Below are positions 1 through 8,071 of a stretch of DNA of 64,000 bases, piece by piece. Position 1 is the first letter of the stretch; each line of letters opens with the position of its first letter. The stretch is from positions 657,385 through 721,384 of the forward strand of contig JACKQF010000004.1 of NCBI GenBank assembly GCA_024232965.1. The letters are read 5' to 3'. The stretch is from Verrucomicrobiaceae bacterium. Lineage in GTDB: Bacteria; Verrucomicrobiota; Verrucomicrobiia; Verrucomicrobiales; Verrucomicrobiaceae. A program made the position numbers and the translations under genes. Below the pieces are notes generated by a model. The model was given only the letters and a program-made list of their open reading frames with translations. It was not told the DNA's origin and made no database searches.

Positions 1-3000
1 TCGCGTGCGGCTGCCGCTGCACCGAGCTAGGCTCTGATTCCACCTGGCGTTCTTCAAATCGCATTGAGCGTTGAATTGCTCCTTCGAGCTTGTTGAAAAA
101 TCTGGTGTGATTGCTGCGTCGACGCTGTTGAGTTTTCCGTTCAGTTCACCCGTATCGAACGTTTCGTTCGGGCTCAAGTTGAGCGCCTCCTCGCTAATGA
201 CGATCTCCGGATACCCTTTGGTAGTCCTGACTTGCCCGTTTCCATCGTCAGATTCGAATTCGCTGAAAGTTGCCGACCAAGTCGGGTCATCGGTGGGCAG
301 AGGAGGATCACTGCGTGTCGGTGGATGCAGGTCAAAATCTATGTAGTTCGCGTCGAGGTCCTCAAAGAGATCACTGTTGTCGACGGCATCCCAAAACTGA
401 AAAGCCTCCTCGCGGGACATGTCGGATAGATCGATGTCGGCGACTTCGGGAAGATCGAGATTCCAGGACCAAAAAGTCCCGCTGCTATCGGCCGCTAGCA
501 GGTAATAGGTGAATCGTTCTGGGTCTCCGGGTTTTCCCATGACGCCGAAATCGACATACACAAAGTCCCCATTCGGAACCGTGACGTCAATCTTCGCCAC
601 TTCATACTCGACGATCGGAACTTCGCCAGGGAATTCCTCCTTGGGGATGAGTGGCGGATAGCCTGTGCCGGGACCTGGACCCGGACCGGGCCCTGATCCG
701 CCTGCGGTCACCGGAATCTGATTCGTCACCGTCAAGGGTCCGGTGCCGCCTTCATAGCTGGCACTCGCAACGAGCTGATCGTCCGCGGTAATCGTATAAG
801 TGGTTGAAGCCGTCCCGTCAGTCTCAGTGAGACTGCTGGAGGTGCCCACCGTCCCGTTGTTTTCGAACAAGTTGAAGTTCACGGTGGCTCCCTCGAGGGG
901 ATTTTCAGCACGATTGAGTTGCACGGTTTCACCGTCTTTCTGCCAGTTCTCCCAGGTGTTTAGCGTCACGGTCGCGGTGACGGTCTTCGTCGATGACGAG
1001 TCTGCCAAGCTGATATCAAGACTCTCGCCCGTATCGATTGGTTCCCAACCCATGCCGCCGCCGCCGCCGGGCTTTAGGATTGCCTCGGCATTGCAGGACA
1101 TCCCGCTGAATGTGGCGGAGGCCTGAAGCATCTCGGGATCCTGAATCGAATAGGTCGCAGTCGCCGTTCCGTCGATGTTGGTCAGAGCGGTCGTTGGCGT
1201 GATCGAGCTGTTCGTCCCGTTGAGAACGAAATCCACCTCGGCGTAGAGGGCCGGACCAATCTCGGCAGGGCGGATCTCGATCGTTGTTCCCGACTGCCAG
1301 ACCTCCGAGGTCGTCTGGGTGACCATCGCCGTCACCGCTGGCGTGCCGGGGGCGACCGTTAGAGTCATTTCGATTTTCTTTTCCGTGCGAACGTAGGTCC
1401 ATGGGGCGTGGAATAAGTCCGCATACCCCCAGCTATCCGCACCGGCATAGGAGGCGGTGGCTTTGACTTGGCAAGATTCATCCGCTCCCATGGTGAAGGT
1501 GACGGTGACGTCGCCGTTGTTGTTCGTGGCTGGTGTGGATTGGGTGCCGAGCGTGCCATCGCCCTGCTCCACCATGAAGGAGATCGGCGCACCGATCGCT
1601 GGGGCGGAGCCGGTGTTTGAAGTTCTCTCAGCTCCGCTGATGCGGCTGCGTTCAGTCCGCCAGGTATCGTAGGTGACGTGGGCGGTGAGTGTGAGGGTTT
1701 GCCCAGTCGCGAGGCCTGTCATCGGTTCGTTCGCTGTGATGCTGACATCGACGATTCCTTCTTCGTTAATGAGTTCCCACTCCGGCAGCGGAGCCGGACT
1801 GAAACTGACGGTCGCACTGCTACTGCCGATGCTGGCGGTGACAGACGCTGGCTCGAGGCCCATGGTAAAATCCACTGAGGCTTGACTGCTGCTATCGGTG
1901 GAGGCGGTCGAGCTTGATAAATAACCGTCCAACCCCAAGAGATTGAACTCCACTGACACGCCCTCCACATCATAGGGCGCGCCATACTGGTAGTCCCAAT
2001 TCCCTTGATCACTCATCAGCGTGGTGATGTCCACTGCGGTGACCTTGGCCGTGAGGGTGTGGAACTCACCCTCAGCGAGCTGGGTCGTCGATCCAGAAGC
2101 AGGCGTGACCATTTCCACCGAATAGGCCGTCTCAGTTCCAAACTCGCTCCACGTCTCATTGCTAATCGTGAGCCACTGGATGGGGCCGGATCCGCTGCAA
2201 TCGGGTCCGTCCACACAGAGTTGGCTGGACTCGTTGCCCATGGTAATGCTAAACGAGAACTGCCCGACAGAATCCGTTGCAGGCGAGTACGTCGAGAGGA
2301 GGCCATCCCCCTCAAGCAACCCCACAGACACGTTGCTATCGGCAGCGGGAACGGGATCGTAATACGTGTATTGCTCATTGCCGTAATCGTCGTACCAGCG
2401 TTCCCATTCATACCACATCAGCGTCCCGGTGACGGCGAGCACATCCCCACTAGCGAGGTTTTCAGTGGACCCGTCAAAGGTGAGGTTTTCCACCCCATAG
2501 TCGCCCCCGTACTCAGGGCCATACCAATTCACGGTCTGTTCTGTCTGGGCAAAACCAAAGAACTGCGATGCCGAGGCAGAGCTACTGCCGCCGTAATCGA
2601 CGTAAGCGGTGACGACCGCATCCGAACTCCCCATGGTAAACTCCGCCACCGCAAAGCCGCCGTTATCCGTCGAGCTCTCGCCCCAAACCACGCCATCGCC
2701 CGTGTCGACGGCCCACCAAACAGAGGCACCGATGGCAGGGGACGACTGGTAATTACTGATCCGCTCTCCACCCGAGTTACTGACCTCCACATCCCAGGAC
2801 GAATAGACCACGTCAATGATCAACCCTCGCGTATCACCTGAAGCAACGGCGGTATCACCGTCTGTCGAGATATTGACGCTGTAGGAGCCCTCTTGGTGAT
2901 CGTAGGACCAGGATTCCACCGCAGGGGCATCAAACATCAGGGTGCCAGTGCCGACCATACCGCCCCCAAAATCGACGTCGGCGCGAATGGAAGCAGCACT

Positions 3001-3435
3001 CATCCCCATCGTGTAGGTCGTATTCGCCTCACCAACAGAATTGGTTTGGCTATCCCCAGCCAACCAACCATCGCCCCACTCAATGCTGAACTGCACCGAG
3101 GCCTCGCTCATAGGGGTCGAGGTTTCGTTGCGGGACTCGGTCTCAAAAGTATTGGGGTCCATCCAAACCTCCCAAGAAGACAAAGTGACGGTGGCGACCA
3201 AGGGGCACTCTGCACCCGAAACAATGCCCGTGGTACCGTTGGGTGCGGAGAGCGAGACGCTGACGCAGCTCTCCATGTGATCATACTCATAGCCTTCCGT
3301 GTCTGCCTGCACCCGCCAAGCGCCGGAAGGCAGGCCAATGATGCTAGCAATCAAAAAGGCGTGCAGAAACCAAGCCCGACGTGAGAAATGCCGAAACCGA
3401 TCCAGGACAGGTACCGCAGAAAGAGCTGAATTCAT
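1..3435 (-). CDS. Large secreted protein with tandem Ig-like (invasin-type) domains, C-terminus beyond window
   Basis: One uninterrupted minus-strand frame runs 1145 codons from ATG at 3435 to the left edge, so the 3' end is missing. Residues 1-44 form a signal peptide with an RR-containing n-region. Seven diverged units of about 115-130 residues follow, starting near residues 50, 175, 314, 433, 553, 682 and 800. Most carry a Trp in an early strand (SSWEVW, DTWRTE, NTWENW), a GDG turn and an FTMG-like strand, the pattern of bacterial Ig-like Big_1 folds. A Gly-Pro linker (about 912-927) leads to a different, acidic C-terminal region. Likely surface or extracellular adhesion or scaffold; the Ig assignment is by pattern, not by search. 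Confidence 0.8.
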   Translation of the reverse strand, partial: MNSALSAVPVLDRFRHFSRRAWFLHAFLIASIIGLPSGAWRVQADTEGYEYDHMESCVSVSLSAPNGTTGIVSGAECPLVATVTLSSWEVWMDPNTFETESRNETSTPMSEASVQFSIEWGDGWLAGDSQTNSVGEANTTYTMGMSAASIRADVDFGGGMVGTGTLMFDAPAVESWSYDHQEGSYSVNISTDGDTAVASGDTRGLIIDVVYSSWDVEVSNSGGERISNYQSSPAIGASVWWAVDTGDGVVWGESSTDNGGFAVAEFTMGSSDAVVTAYVDYGGSSSASASQFFGFAQTEQTVNWYGPEYGGDYGVENLTFDGSTENLASGDVLAVTGTLMWYEWERWYDDYGNEQYTYYDPVPAADSNVSVGLLEGDGLLSTYSPATDSVGQFSFSITMGNESSQLCVDGPDCSGSGPIQWLTISNETWSEFGTETAYSVEMVTPASGSTTQLAEGEFHTLTAKVTAVDITTLMSDQGNWDYQYGAPYDVEGVSVEFNLLGLDGYLSSSTASTDSSSQASVDFTMGLEPASVTASIGSSSATVSFSPAPLPEWELINEEGIVDVSITANEPMTGLATGQTLTLTAHVTYDTWRTERSRISGAERTSNTGSAPAIGAPISFMVEQGDGTLGTQSTPATNNNGDVTVTFTMGADESCQVKATASYAGADSWGYADLFHAPWTYVRTEKKIEMTLTVAPGTPAVTAMVTQTTSEVWQSGTTIEIRPAEIGPALYAEVDFVLNGTNSSITPTTALTNIDGTATATYSIQDPEMLQASATFSGMSCNAEAILKPGGGGGMGWEPIDTGESLDISLADSSSTKTVTATVTLNTWENWQKDGETVQLNRAENPLEGATVNFNLFENNGTVGTSSSLTETDGTASTTYTITADDQLVASASYEGGTGPLTVTNQIPVTAGGSGPGPGPGPGTGYPPLIPKEEFPGEVPIVEYEVAKIDVTVPNGDFVYVDFGVMGKPGDPERFTYYLLAADSSGTFWSWNLDLPEVADIDLSDMSREEAFQFWDAVDNSDLFEDLDANYIDFDLHPPTRSDPPLPTDDPTWSATFSEFESDDGNGQVRTTKGYPEIVISEEALNLSPNETFDTGELNGKLNSVDAAITPDFSTSSKEQFNAQCDLKNARWNQSLARCSGSRTR

Positions 3436-3530
3436 GCCAGAGGTGATGGTTGAATCAATGGATCCCCGAGAGAGAAACGAGGCGCGAAAGGAATACCCCA
3501 AATACGAAGTCTACTGCAAGACAATTCTAT

Positions 3531-3548
3531 TTGTGAAACTTTTCACAA
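3531..3548. promoter_or_regulatory. Perfect CRP/FNR-type palindrome
   Basis: TTGTGAAACTTTTCACAA is an exact 8-bp inverted repeat with a 2-nt centre, and its core is TGTGA-N6-TCACA, the classical CRP half-site arrangement. It lies about 100 bp upstream of the Ig-repeat gene start at 3435. Binding by a Crp/Fnr family protein is inferred; no regulator gene is in the window. Confidence 0.5.
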
Positions 3549-3559
3549 TCCGAGCCACA

Positions 3560-3592
3560 CGCTGAATGCTCTGAAAATGAGGGCATTCAGCG
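3560..3592. repeat. Inverted repeat / hairpin
   Basis: CGCTGAATGC (3560-3569) and GCATTCAGCG (3583-3592) are perfectly complementary, giving a 10-bp stem with a 13-nt loop. It sits just beyond the CRP-like palindrome. There is no T-tract on either side, so it is not an obvious terminator. Confidence 0.55.
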
Positions 3593-3840
3593 CAGAAAAT
3601 GGGGCTATCCTATTTGCGGGTAAGGTTAACACAGGATCAGGTAAAGATGGTGCTAACCTTTTCAGGTTCTGGACTAAATCACTTGGAGTAATTGGCGCGA
3701 GAACTCCGCCGCGAGGTCGGGCTTCGCGCTCATCAACGGCTTCTCTTTCTCTGTGGGGCGGCGGGGCTGAGGGGGAATCAAGCACTGGGAGTGCGGCTTT
3801 GCAGAATGATGCGGCCCCGGGGCGATTAACCGCTCTCCGC

Positions 3841-3859
3841 GCTAAAGCGCAAGGCCACG
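3841..3859 (+). repeat. Dispersed 19-nt intergenic element, copy 1
   Basis: GCTAAAGCGCAAGGCCACG. Two similar copies occur in the gap at 14257-14441, one inverted (14288-14306) and one direct (14365-14383). The GCGC-TAAA-GCGC core is itself a small palindrome. Probably a member of a genome-wide intergenic repeat family; this needs a whole-genome search. Confidence 0.45.
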
Positions 3860-3969
3860 GAAAGTGATCCACGCCCTAAACGCACCCACCAACCCCTGAG
3901 CGCAAACCTCACAACCAATCCCGCCGCAAACCACTTGGCGACGTGGCCTGTCTTGCTAGGGTGGCTGGC

Positions 3970-4965
3970 GTGAACGAATCCAACCCCACGGACCGCCCTG
4001 CAGCGCAGCGACCACTCCTCTGCCTCTTTGCCTACATCGCCATCGTCATGCTTTGTGGGGCGATGCTGGCACCCGCTTTGCATGCCTTTGGTCAGTGGCT
4101 GTTGACCCAAACAGGTGGTCCTGAAATGGCGGGCAAAGGCACTTGGGGCTGGCTGACCTCGGAGATTGTGAAGGCGCCCTACAGCCGCTACTTCACCCGC
4201 AGTTCCCAGATCTTTGCGGTACTCTTGCTCTGGCCCCTCATCAAGGTCTCTGGAATTCACCGCGGCCTATTGCCGGACTGGCTTCCATGGCGCAGCGGGC
4301 TATCGCAGTGGGCGCTGGGCTTTGTATTGGCCGCGGGATTGCTGCTGGCAATGGGTTGGGGCTTTGTCACAGCCGGGGCATACCGCTTGCGGGCTGGAGC
4401 CGACTGGTGGGCCGTTGGACCTGCGATCTCTGCTGCCCTCGGCGCAGGGATTTTGGAGGAGTTATTCTTTCGCGGTGCGGTCCTGGGCATTCTGCTCACC
4501 ACCCTGCGGCGCTGGTCGGCGGTGTTTTGGTGCACCCTGATCTTTGCTGCCGTTCACTTCTTGCGCGCTCCTGATGGGTGGACGCTGCCAGAAGATCAGA
4601 CTGGTGTTTTCAGCGGCTTTGCCGTGCTGGGGGCCATCTTGAAAGGCTTCGCGAACGCAGATTTTCTCATCGCTGAATTCTCCACACTTTTCGCCGTTGG
4701 TTGGGTGCTGGCATGGGCCCGGCTGACCAGCGGGAGATTGTGGCTGAGTATCGGCCTGCACGGAGGGTGGGTTTTTGGCCTCAAGTACTTCAGCGCCATT
4801 ACCTCGTCTTCGAAGGCAATGCGTGGCGGCGAGTGGCTGCCGTGGATCGGCCTGAATCTGAAGATCGGCCTCGCGCCTCTGGTGGTCGTCATGCTGACGG
4901 GATTGATTGTCGTTGCCCTGTACAAAACCATCGCACGACCTGACGGGAAATTTTCTTGTCAATGA
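3970..4965 (+). CDS. CPBP family intramembrane glutamic endopeptidase
   Basis: Polytopic membrane protein with the family motifs: EExxxR at residues 163-168 (LEELFFR), a His in AVHFLR (about 196) and a third-motif His in GLHGGW (about 264), expected to form the active site inside the membrane (Rce1/Abi fold). I chose GTG 3970 because AGGGTGG lies about 6 nt upstream; the same frame is open from GTG 3943, which would add nine residues. Substrate unknown; family members process prenylated proteins or peptides such as bacteriocins. It stands alone, 42 bp upstream of a small acidic protein. Confidence 0.85.
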   Translation: MNESNPTDRPAAQRPLLCLFAYIAIVMLCGAMLAPALHAFGQWLLTQTGGPEMAGKGTWGWLTSEIVKAPYSRYFTRSSQIFAVLLLWPLIKVSGIHRGLLPDWLPWRSGLSQWALGFVLAAGLLLAMGWGFVTAGAYRLRAGADWWAVGPAISAALGAGILEELFFRGAVLGILLTTLRRWSAVFWCTLIFAAVHFLRAPDGWTLPEDQTGVFSGFAVLGAILKGFANADFLIAEFSTLFAVGWVLAWARLTSGRLWLSIGLHGGWVFGLKYFSAITSSSKAMRGGEWLPWIGLNLKIGLAPLVVVMLTGLIVVALYKTIARPDGKFSCQ

Positions 4966-5007
4966 TCACCCTCTCACCGTAGTGTAACGACCATCCAACT
5001 TCCCCCA

Positions 5008-5367
5008 ATGAAACAACATCAACGCGAAGCCCTTTTCGACCTGATTCTCATCTCCAGCTATGTGGACAGTCACATTTCCTTGATCGAGGAAGAACTCATG
5101 CAATCTGCCTTCATCGCCGAAGGCTGGGAATCCGAATTGCCCAAGGAACTTTACCTTGAAAACGCCCTGGCCCGAGCTCGCGAGGCGTCAGAGTCCGATG
5201 ACGACATGGCTGCCTTCGTCGAAGACCGCGCTTCCGTCTTCACCGATCGCAATTCCCAACTGGAAGCCTACGGAGTCCTGAAAAACATCCTCGAACGCGA
5301 CGGTATCGGCACGGGCGAGCCCGAGTTCCTCGCGCTCTTTAAGCAGTCGCTGCCCAACATCCGTTGA
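5008..5367 (+). CDS. Small acidic helical protein, possibly TerB-like
   Basis: 119 residues, rich in Asp and Glu, predicted helical, no signal peptide or membrane segment. The N-terminal stretch (ALFDLILISSYVDSHIS followed by an acidic EEE run) resembles TerB-like folds, where acidic residues bind metal, but the match is by eye and weak. It follows the CPBP gene on the same strand after 42 bp and ends 28 bp from the convergent sugar dehydrogenase gene. Function not recognised. Confidence 0.65.
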   Translation: MKQHQREALFDLILISSYVDSHISLIEEELMQSAFIAEGWESELPKELYLENALARAREASESDDDMAAFVEDRASVFTDRNSQLEAYGVLKNILERDGIGTGEPEFLALFKQSLPNIR

Positions 5368-5395
5368 GCAGCGCACCGCTATCGCTTGGCCCGTG

Positions 5396-6610
5396 CTACT
5401 TCGCAGGGGTCAGCTTGTAAACGGCTCCGTTCCAATCGAGCACTAGCACTTCCTTCTGTGCGTTTTCAATAACGCCAGTCGGTTTGACCAGTACGGTCGG
5501 CTTCTTCTTGCCATTCGCGGGTGGTTCCTGGGGGCTGGTATAAAGGAGGGTATTGCTCTCAACCTTGCCGCTGTCATCGACTCGCAGCGCCCAGACCTTG
5601 CCCAGGACAAAATCACCGTAAATGTAGGCCCCCTTGAGATCGGGCATCGCCTCCCCGCGATAGACCATCCCGCCACTGATGCTCAGCCCTTCTCCATGGT
5701 TGTACTCAAAGATCGGATCGATGAACTTTGAACCCTCAGGCGGCGCATCGGTTCGCAGCGGGAACTGCCGGGCACCTTCGCGGTAACTCCAGCCGAAGTT
5801 GCCACCATTGGTGATCCAGTTGATCTCTTCCCACAAGTCCTGGCCGACATCCGCGCACCAGAAGCGCCCCTTTTCATCGAAGTGGAAGCCCCACGGATTG
5901 CGAATCCCAGTCGCATAGATTTGCGGTAGCGCATTCACCCCGTCGGCATACGGGTTATCCGCCGGAATGCCATAGGCCCCGTGATAGTCGCGTCCATTCA
6001 CATCGATGCGGAGAATCTTACCGGAGAGCGAAGCCGTGTTCTGCGCCAAGTGCAATTCGTCATTGCGCTTCGAGGTATCGCCAATGCCGATGTAAAGGAA
6101 GCCGTCCGGACCAAAGGCGATCTCCCCCCCATGATGGTTCCAGTTCACTAGTGGGATCTCTAGCAACAGCCGTTCGCTCGCGGGATCAGCCGCGCTGCCA
6201 TCTGCGACAGACACCTTCATTTCGCTGACGACCAACCGCTTCGGCATCTGCTGGGTGTAGCAAAGGTAAAAGAGGCCATTTTCTTTGAACTTTGGGTGAA
6301 AAGCAAAGCCGTTCAGACCCTCCTCAAACTTGCCGTCCTTGGCCTCCATCGCACGACCACTCAGATCTAAAAACATCGTAGCAGCCGTCGCCGCCTCATC
6401 CTTCGGCAGAATCAGAACCTGCCCACGCTGGAGCGCCAAAAACTCCCGCCCAGTTCCGTCATCAGGCACGGCGACGGTGATCGGGAAAAGCGTCTCAATA
6501 CCAGAATAGACGCGTTGGAGGCCAACAAGATCTGCGGCATTGACACCGCTGGACAAGGCCAGCGCTAGACTGAGCAGACGGAATTTTGGGGAGATAGAAA
6601 AAACGGACAT
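5396..6610 (-). CDS. Secreted PQQ-dependent sugar dehydrogenase-like protein
   Basis: 404 residues: signal peptide (about 1-26), then a six-bladed propeller of the glucose/sorbosone dehydrogenase family. Family landmarks are NHHGGEIAFGPDG (about 158-170, holding the His expected to act as base near PQQ), ILRIDVNGRDY and ATGIRNPWGFHFD. Role: periplasmic or extracellular oxidation of aldoses or aldose-like sugars. ATG 6610 is preferred because it places a normal signal peptide at the N-terminus; the frame is open from 6661, where it would abut the upstream membrane protein stop at 6662. The real substrate cannot be read from sequence. Confidence 0.85.
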   Translation of the reverse strand: MSVFSISPKFRLLSLALALSSGVNAADLVGLQRVYSGIETLFPITVAVPDDGTGREFLALQRGQVLILPKDEAATAATMFLDLSGRAMEAKDGKFEEGLNGFAFHPKFKENGLFYLCYTQQMPKRLVVSEMKVSVADGSAADPASERLLLEIPLVNWNHHGGEIAFGPDGFLYIGIGDTSKRNDELHLAQNTASLSGKILRIDVNGRDYHGAYGIPADNPYADGVNALPQIYATGIRNPWGFHFDEKGRFWCADVGQDLWEEINWITNGGNFGWSYREGARQFPLRTDAPPEGSKFIDPIFEYNHGEGLSISGGMVYRGEAMPDLKGAYIYGDFVLGKVWALRVDDSGKVESNTLLYTSPQEPPANGKKKPTVLVKPTGVIENAQKEVLVLDWNGAVYKLTPAK

Positions 6611-6661
6611 CTGGGGAGAATGAGCAATTCCCCCGCCCCGGTCAATACCCAAACCAATCAA

Positions 6662-7255
6662 TCAGAAGCCATCCTGAAAAGTCGGCTCTTTTCCACAGAA
6701 TAGTCCCAGCACCGCCCCAGCTAGCGACCATTCAATCACATGGTCGGCGATTGCCACGCCCAGATCACGTCCCGCCATCTCAAACCACACATACATCGGC
6801 GCATCCACCGCCAAGCCCGCGAAGAGCCCCGCCGCAGCAACAAAAGCGATACGCGCGGCATATGGGATCGTCGTCGCTTTGAGCAGCATCCCGAGGATGA
6901 TGCAACAAAGGAGAGACCGCACAAAGGAATAGATCAATTGTGTTGGCCGATCCCATTGGGCGCGACCGGGGCGAACGATTGCATAGACATAGGGCCCCTC
7001 CGACATGGCCTTATCGTAGGCGGCCTGGCTAGCTGCGATCTCGTCCGGCAGTGCCATATCGCTGGGGCGGTTCAGGTGCGGGAGCACGTAGATCCCAGAC
7101 CCGTCTGGCGCGCTTTTTTTGATCATCGCCCCCACTTCAGATTCCTGGGAAAAGCCATGTATGCCGTTCTGTCGCCAATCCAGAACCTGCCACGACAGCA
7201 TTCCCCAGCCAAAACTTAACACAGCGGCCAAAACCGCGCCCAAAAAGAGTCTCAT
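6662..7255 (-). CDS. Membrane protein of unknown function
   Basis: 197 residues. One N-terminal hydrophobic helix (about 4-24) is followed by a soluble loop of roughly 80 residues and three closely spaced hydrophobic helices (about 108-128, 133-155, 160-187). No family recognised. It is directly upstream of the sugar dehydrogenase gene on the same strand, with its stop about 50 bp before the preferred ATG, so the two are probably co-transcribed; whether they work together is unknown. Confidence 0.7.
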   Translation of the reverse strand: MRLFLGAVLAAVLSFGWGMLSWQVLDWRQNGIHGFSQESEVGAMIKKSAPDGSGIYVLPHLNRPSDMALPDEIAASQAAYDKAMSEGPYVYAIVRPGRAQWDRPTQLIYSFVRSLLCCIILGMLLKATTIPYAARIAFVAAAGLFAGLAVDAPMYVWFEMAGRDLGVAIADHVIEWSLAGAVLGLFCGKEPTFQDGF

Positions 7256-7390
7256 GCCCCTCAGTAAGCCGGAAAAAGGGCATCGGCAAGAGCGGACGCA
7301 CCGTCAGACAGCGGCCAGACCAAACCGAAGGAAGTGAAAAGAAAGGGTTGATTCCCGCTAGAAATCGGCGAATAAGGCGATCTTAAGTCG

Positions 7391-7424
7391 TCCTGTTGAA
7401 GGTTAGGCTGGCTATTCAGCAGGA
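7391..7424 (+). promoter_or_regulatory. Candidate 5' UTR hairpin of the RRM gene
   Basis: TCCTGTTGAA (7391-7400) can pair with TTCAGCAGGA (7415-7424), ten pairs with one G-U, across a 14-nt loop. It lies about 85 bp upstream of the RRM protein ATG in a 253-bp gap that holds no other gene. RRM-Gly proteins are often cold-induced or autoregulated through their leaders, which is why it is listed; no direct evidence. Confidence 0.3.
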
Positions 7425-7508
7425 ATTGGTTCCATTTGTTGGTGTTCTAAATCCGGTTCATAGTGACCAGTCAAACTTCTCGCAGGTGGCTCATCAGCGA
7501 TAACCGAT

Positions 7509-7979
7509 ATGAACACCAAGATGTATGTGGGCAACCTGCCCTTCTCCGCCACAGACACAGATCTCCGTGATCTGTTTTCAACCTACGGTGCCGTAACAGA
7601 CGTGCACCTGCCCATGGACCGTGAATCTGGCCGCCCCCGCGGTTTTGCATTCGTCTCCATGGACACTCCAGAAGCAATGAACGCTGCAATCCAGGGCCTC
7701 CATGGCCAGGAATGGCAGGGCCGCGCTTTGACGATCAATGAAGCCCGCCCACGTGAAGAGCGTCGTCCATTCGGCGGCGGTGGTGGTGGCGGCGGTGGTC
7801 GCGGCGGCTACGGTGGTGGTGGCGGCGGCGGTGGTCGCGGCGGCTACGGCGGCGGTGGTGGCGGCGGCGGTCGTGGTGATCGCGGTGGCTACGGCGGCGG
7901 CGGTGGTGGTGGTGGCGGCGGTCGTGGTGATCGCGGCGGACGCGGCGGACGCGACGGTTTCGGCGAAGATCGCTACTAG
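7509..7979 (+). CDS. RRM RNA-binding protein with Gly/Arg-rich tail
   Basis: One RNA recognition motif (residues 3-80) with RNP2 MYVGNL (5-10) and RNP1 RGFAFVSM (44-51), aromatic residues intact, followed by about 70 residues of Gly with RGGYGG and RGDRGG repeats (86-156). This is the bacterial Rbp architecture known from cyanobacteria, where such proteins bind RNA and respond to cold. Cytoplasmic; probably an RNA chaperone. It is monocistronic: a long leader precedes it and a strong intrinsic terminator follows at 8020-8055. Confidence 0.92.
   Translation: MNTKMYVGNLPFSATDTDLRDLFSTYGAVTDVHLPMDRESGRPRGFAFVSMDTPEAMNAAIQGLHGQEWQGRALTINEARPREERRPFGGGGGGGGGRGGYGGGGGGGGRGGYGGGGGGGGRGDRGGYGGGGGGGGGGRGDRGGRGGRDGFGEDRY
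7774..7965 (+). repeat. GGC/GGT-rich tandem repeats coding RGGYGG units
   Basis: Near-perfect tandem blocks of GGCGGTGGT-type codons interrupted by CGCGGCGGCTAC encode the glycine tail of the RRM protein. Such tracts are prone to length change by slippage. Confidence 0.8.
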
Positions 7980-8019
7980 TCCCCCAGCAGCCAACCCTGC
8001 AGAATTAAAACAATCTCCA

Positions 8020-8055
8020 AACGGCATCCTGGCTTTCCAGGGTGCCGTTTTTTTT
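8020..8055 (+). terminator. Rho-independent terminator after the RRM gene
   Basis: ACGGCATCCTGG (8021-8032) pairs with CCAGGGTGCCGT (8037-8048), a 12-bp stem with one T-G pair and a CTTT loop, followed by a run of eight T (8048-8055) and preceded by A residues. It is the clearest intrinsic terminator in the window and separates the RRM gene from the sulfatase at 8072. Confidence 0.93.
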
Positions 8056-8071
8056 GTAGCCTCGGCCAATC

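Larger units (their letters stand above)
3436..3969. other. Intergenic region with palindromes, no convincing gene
   Basis: This 534-bp divergent gap separates the Ig-repeat gene (-) from the CPBP protease (+). It contains a perfect CRP-like palindrome (3531-3548), a 10-bp-stem hairpin (3560-3592) and one copy of a dispersed 19-nt element (3841-3859). Short open frames on both strands around 3543-3872 have no start context, domain or plausible composition, so I do not call them genes. Confidence 0.7.

Noticed and set aside
2005..2841. 278-codon plus-strand open frame
   Set aside because: It is antisense to the continuous minus-strand Ig-repeat gene, whose repeats and signal peptide are convincing; the plus frame gives Arg/His-rich sequence without domains.
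3543..3872. Open frames of about 100 codons on both strands
   Set aside because: They lie in a palindromic intergenic region, overlap each other antisense and have no protein-like features.
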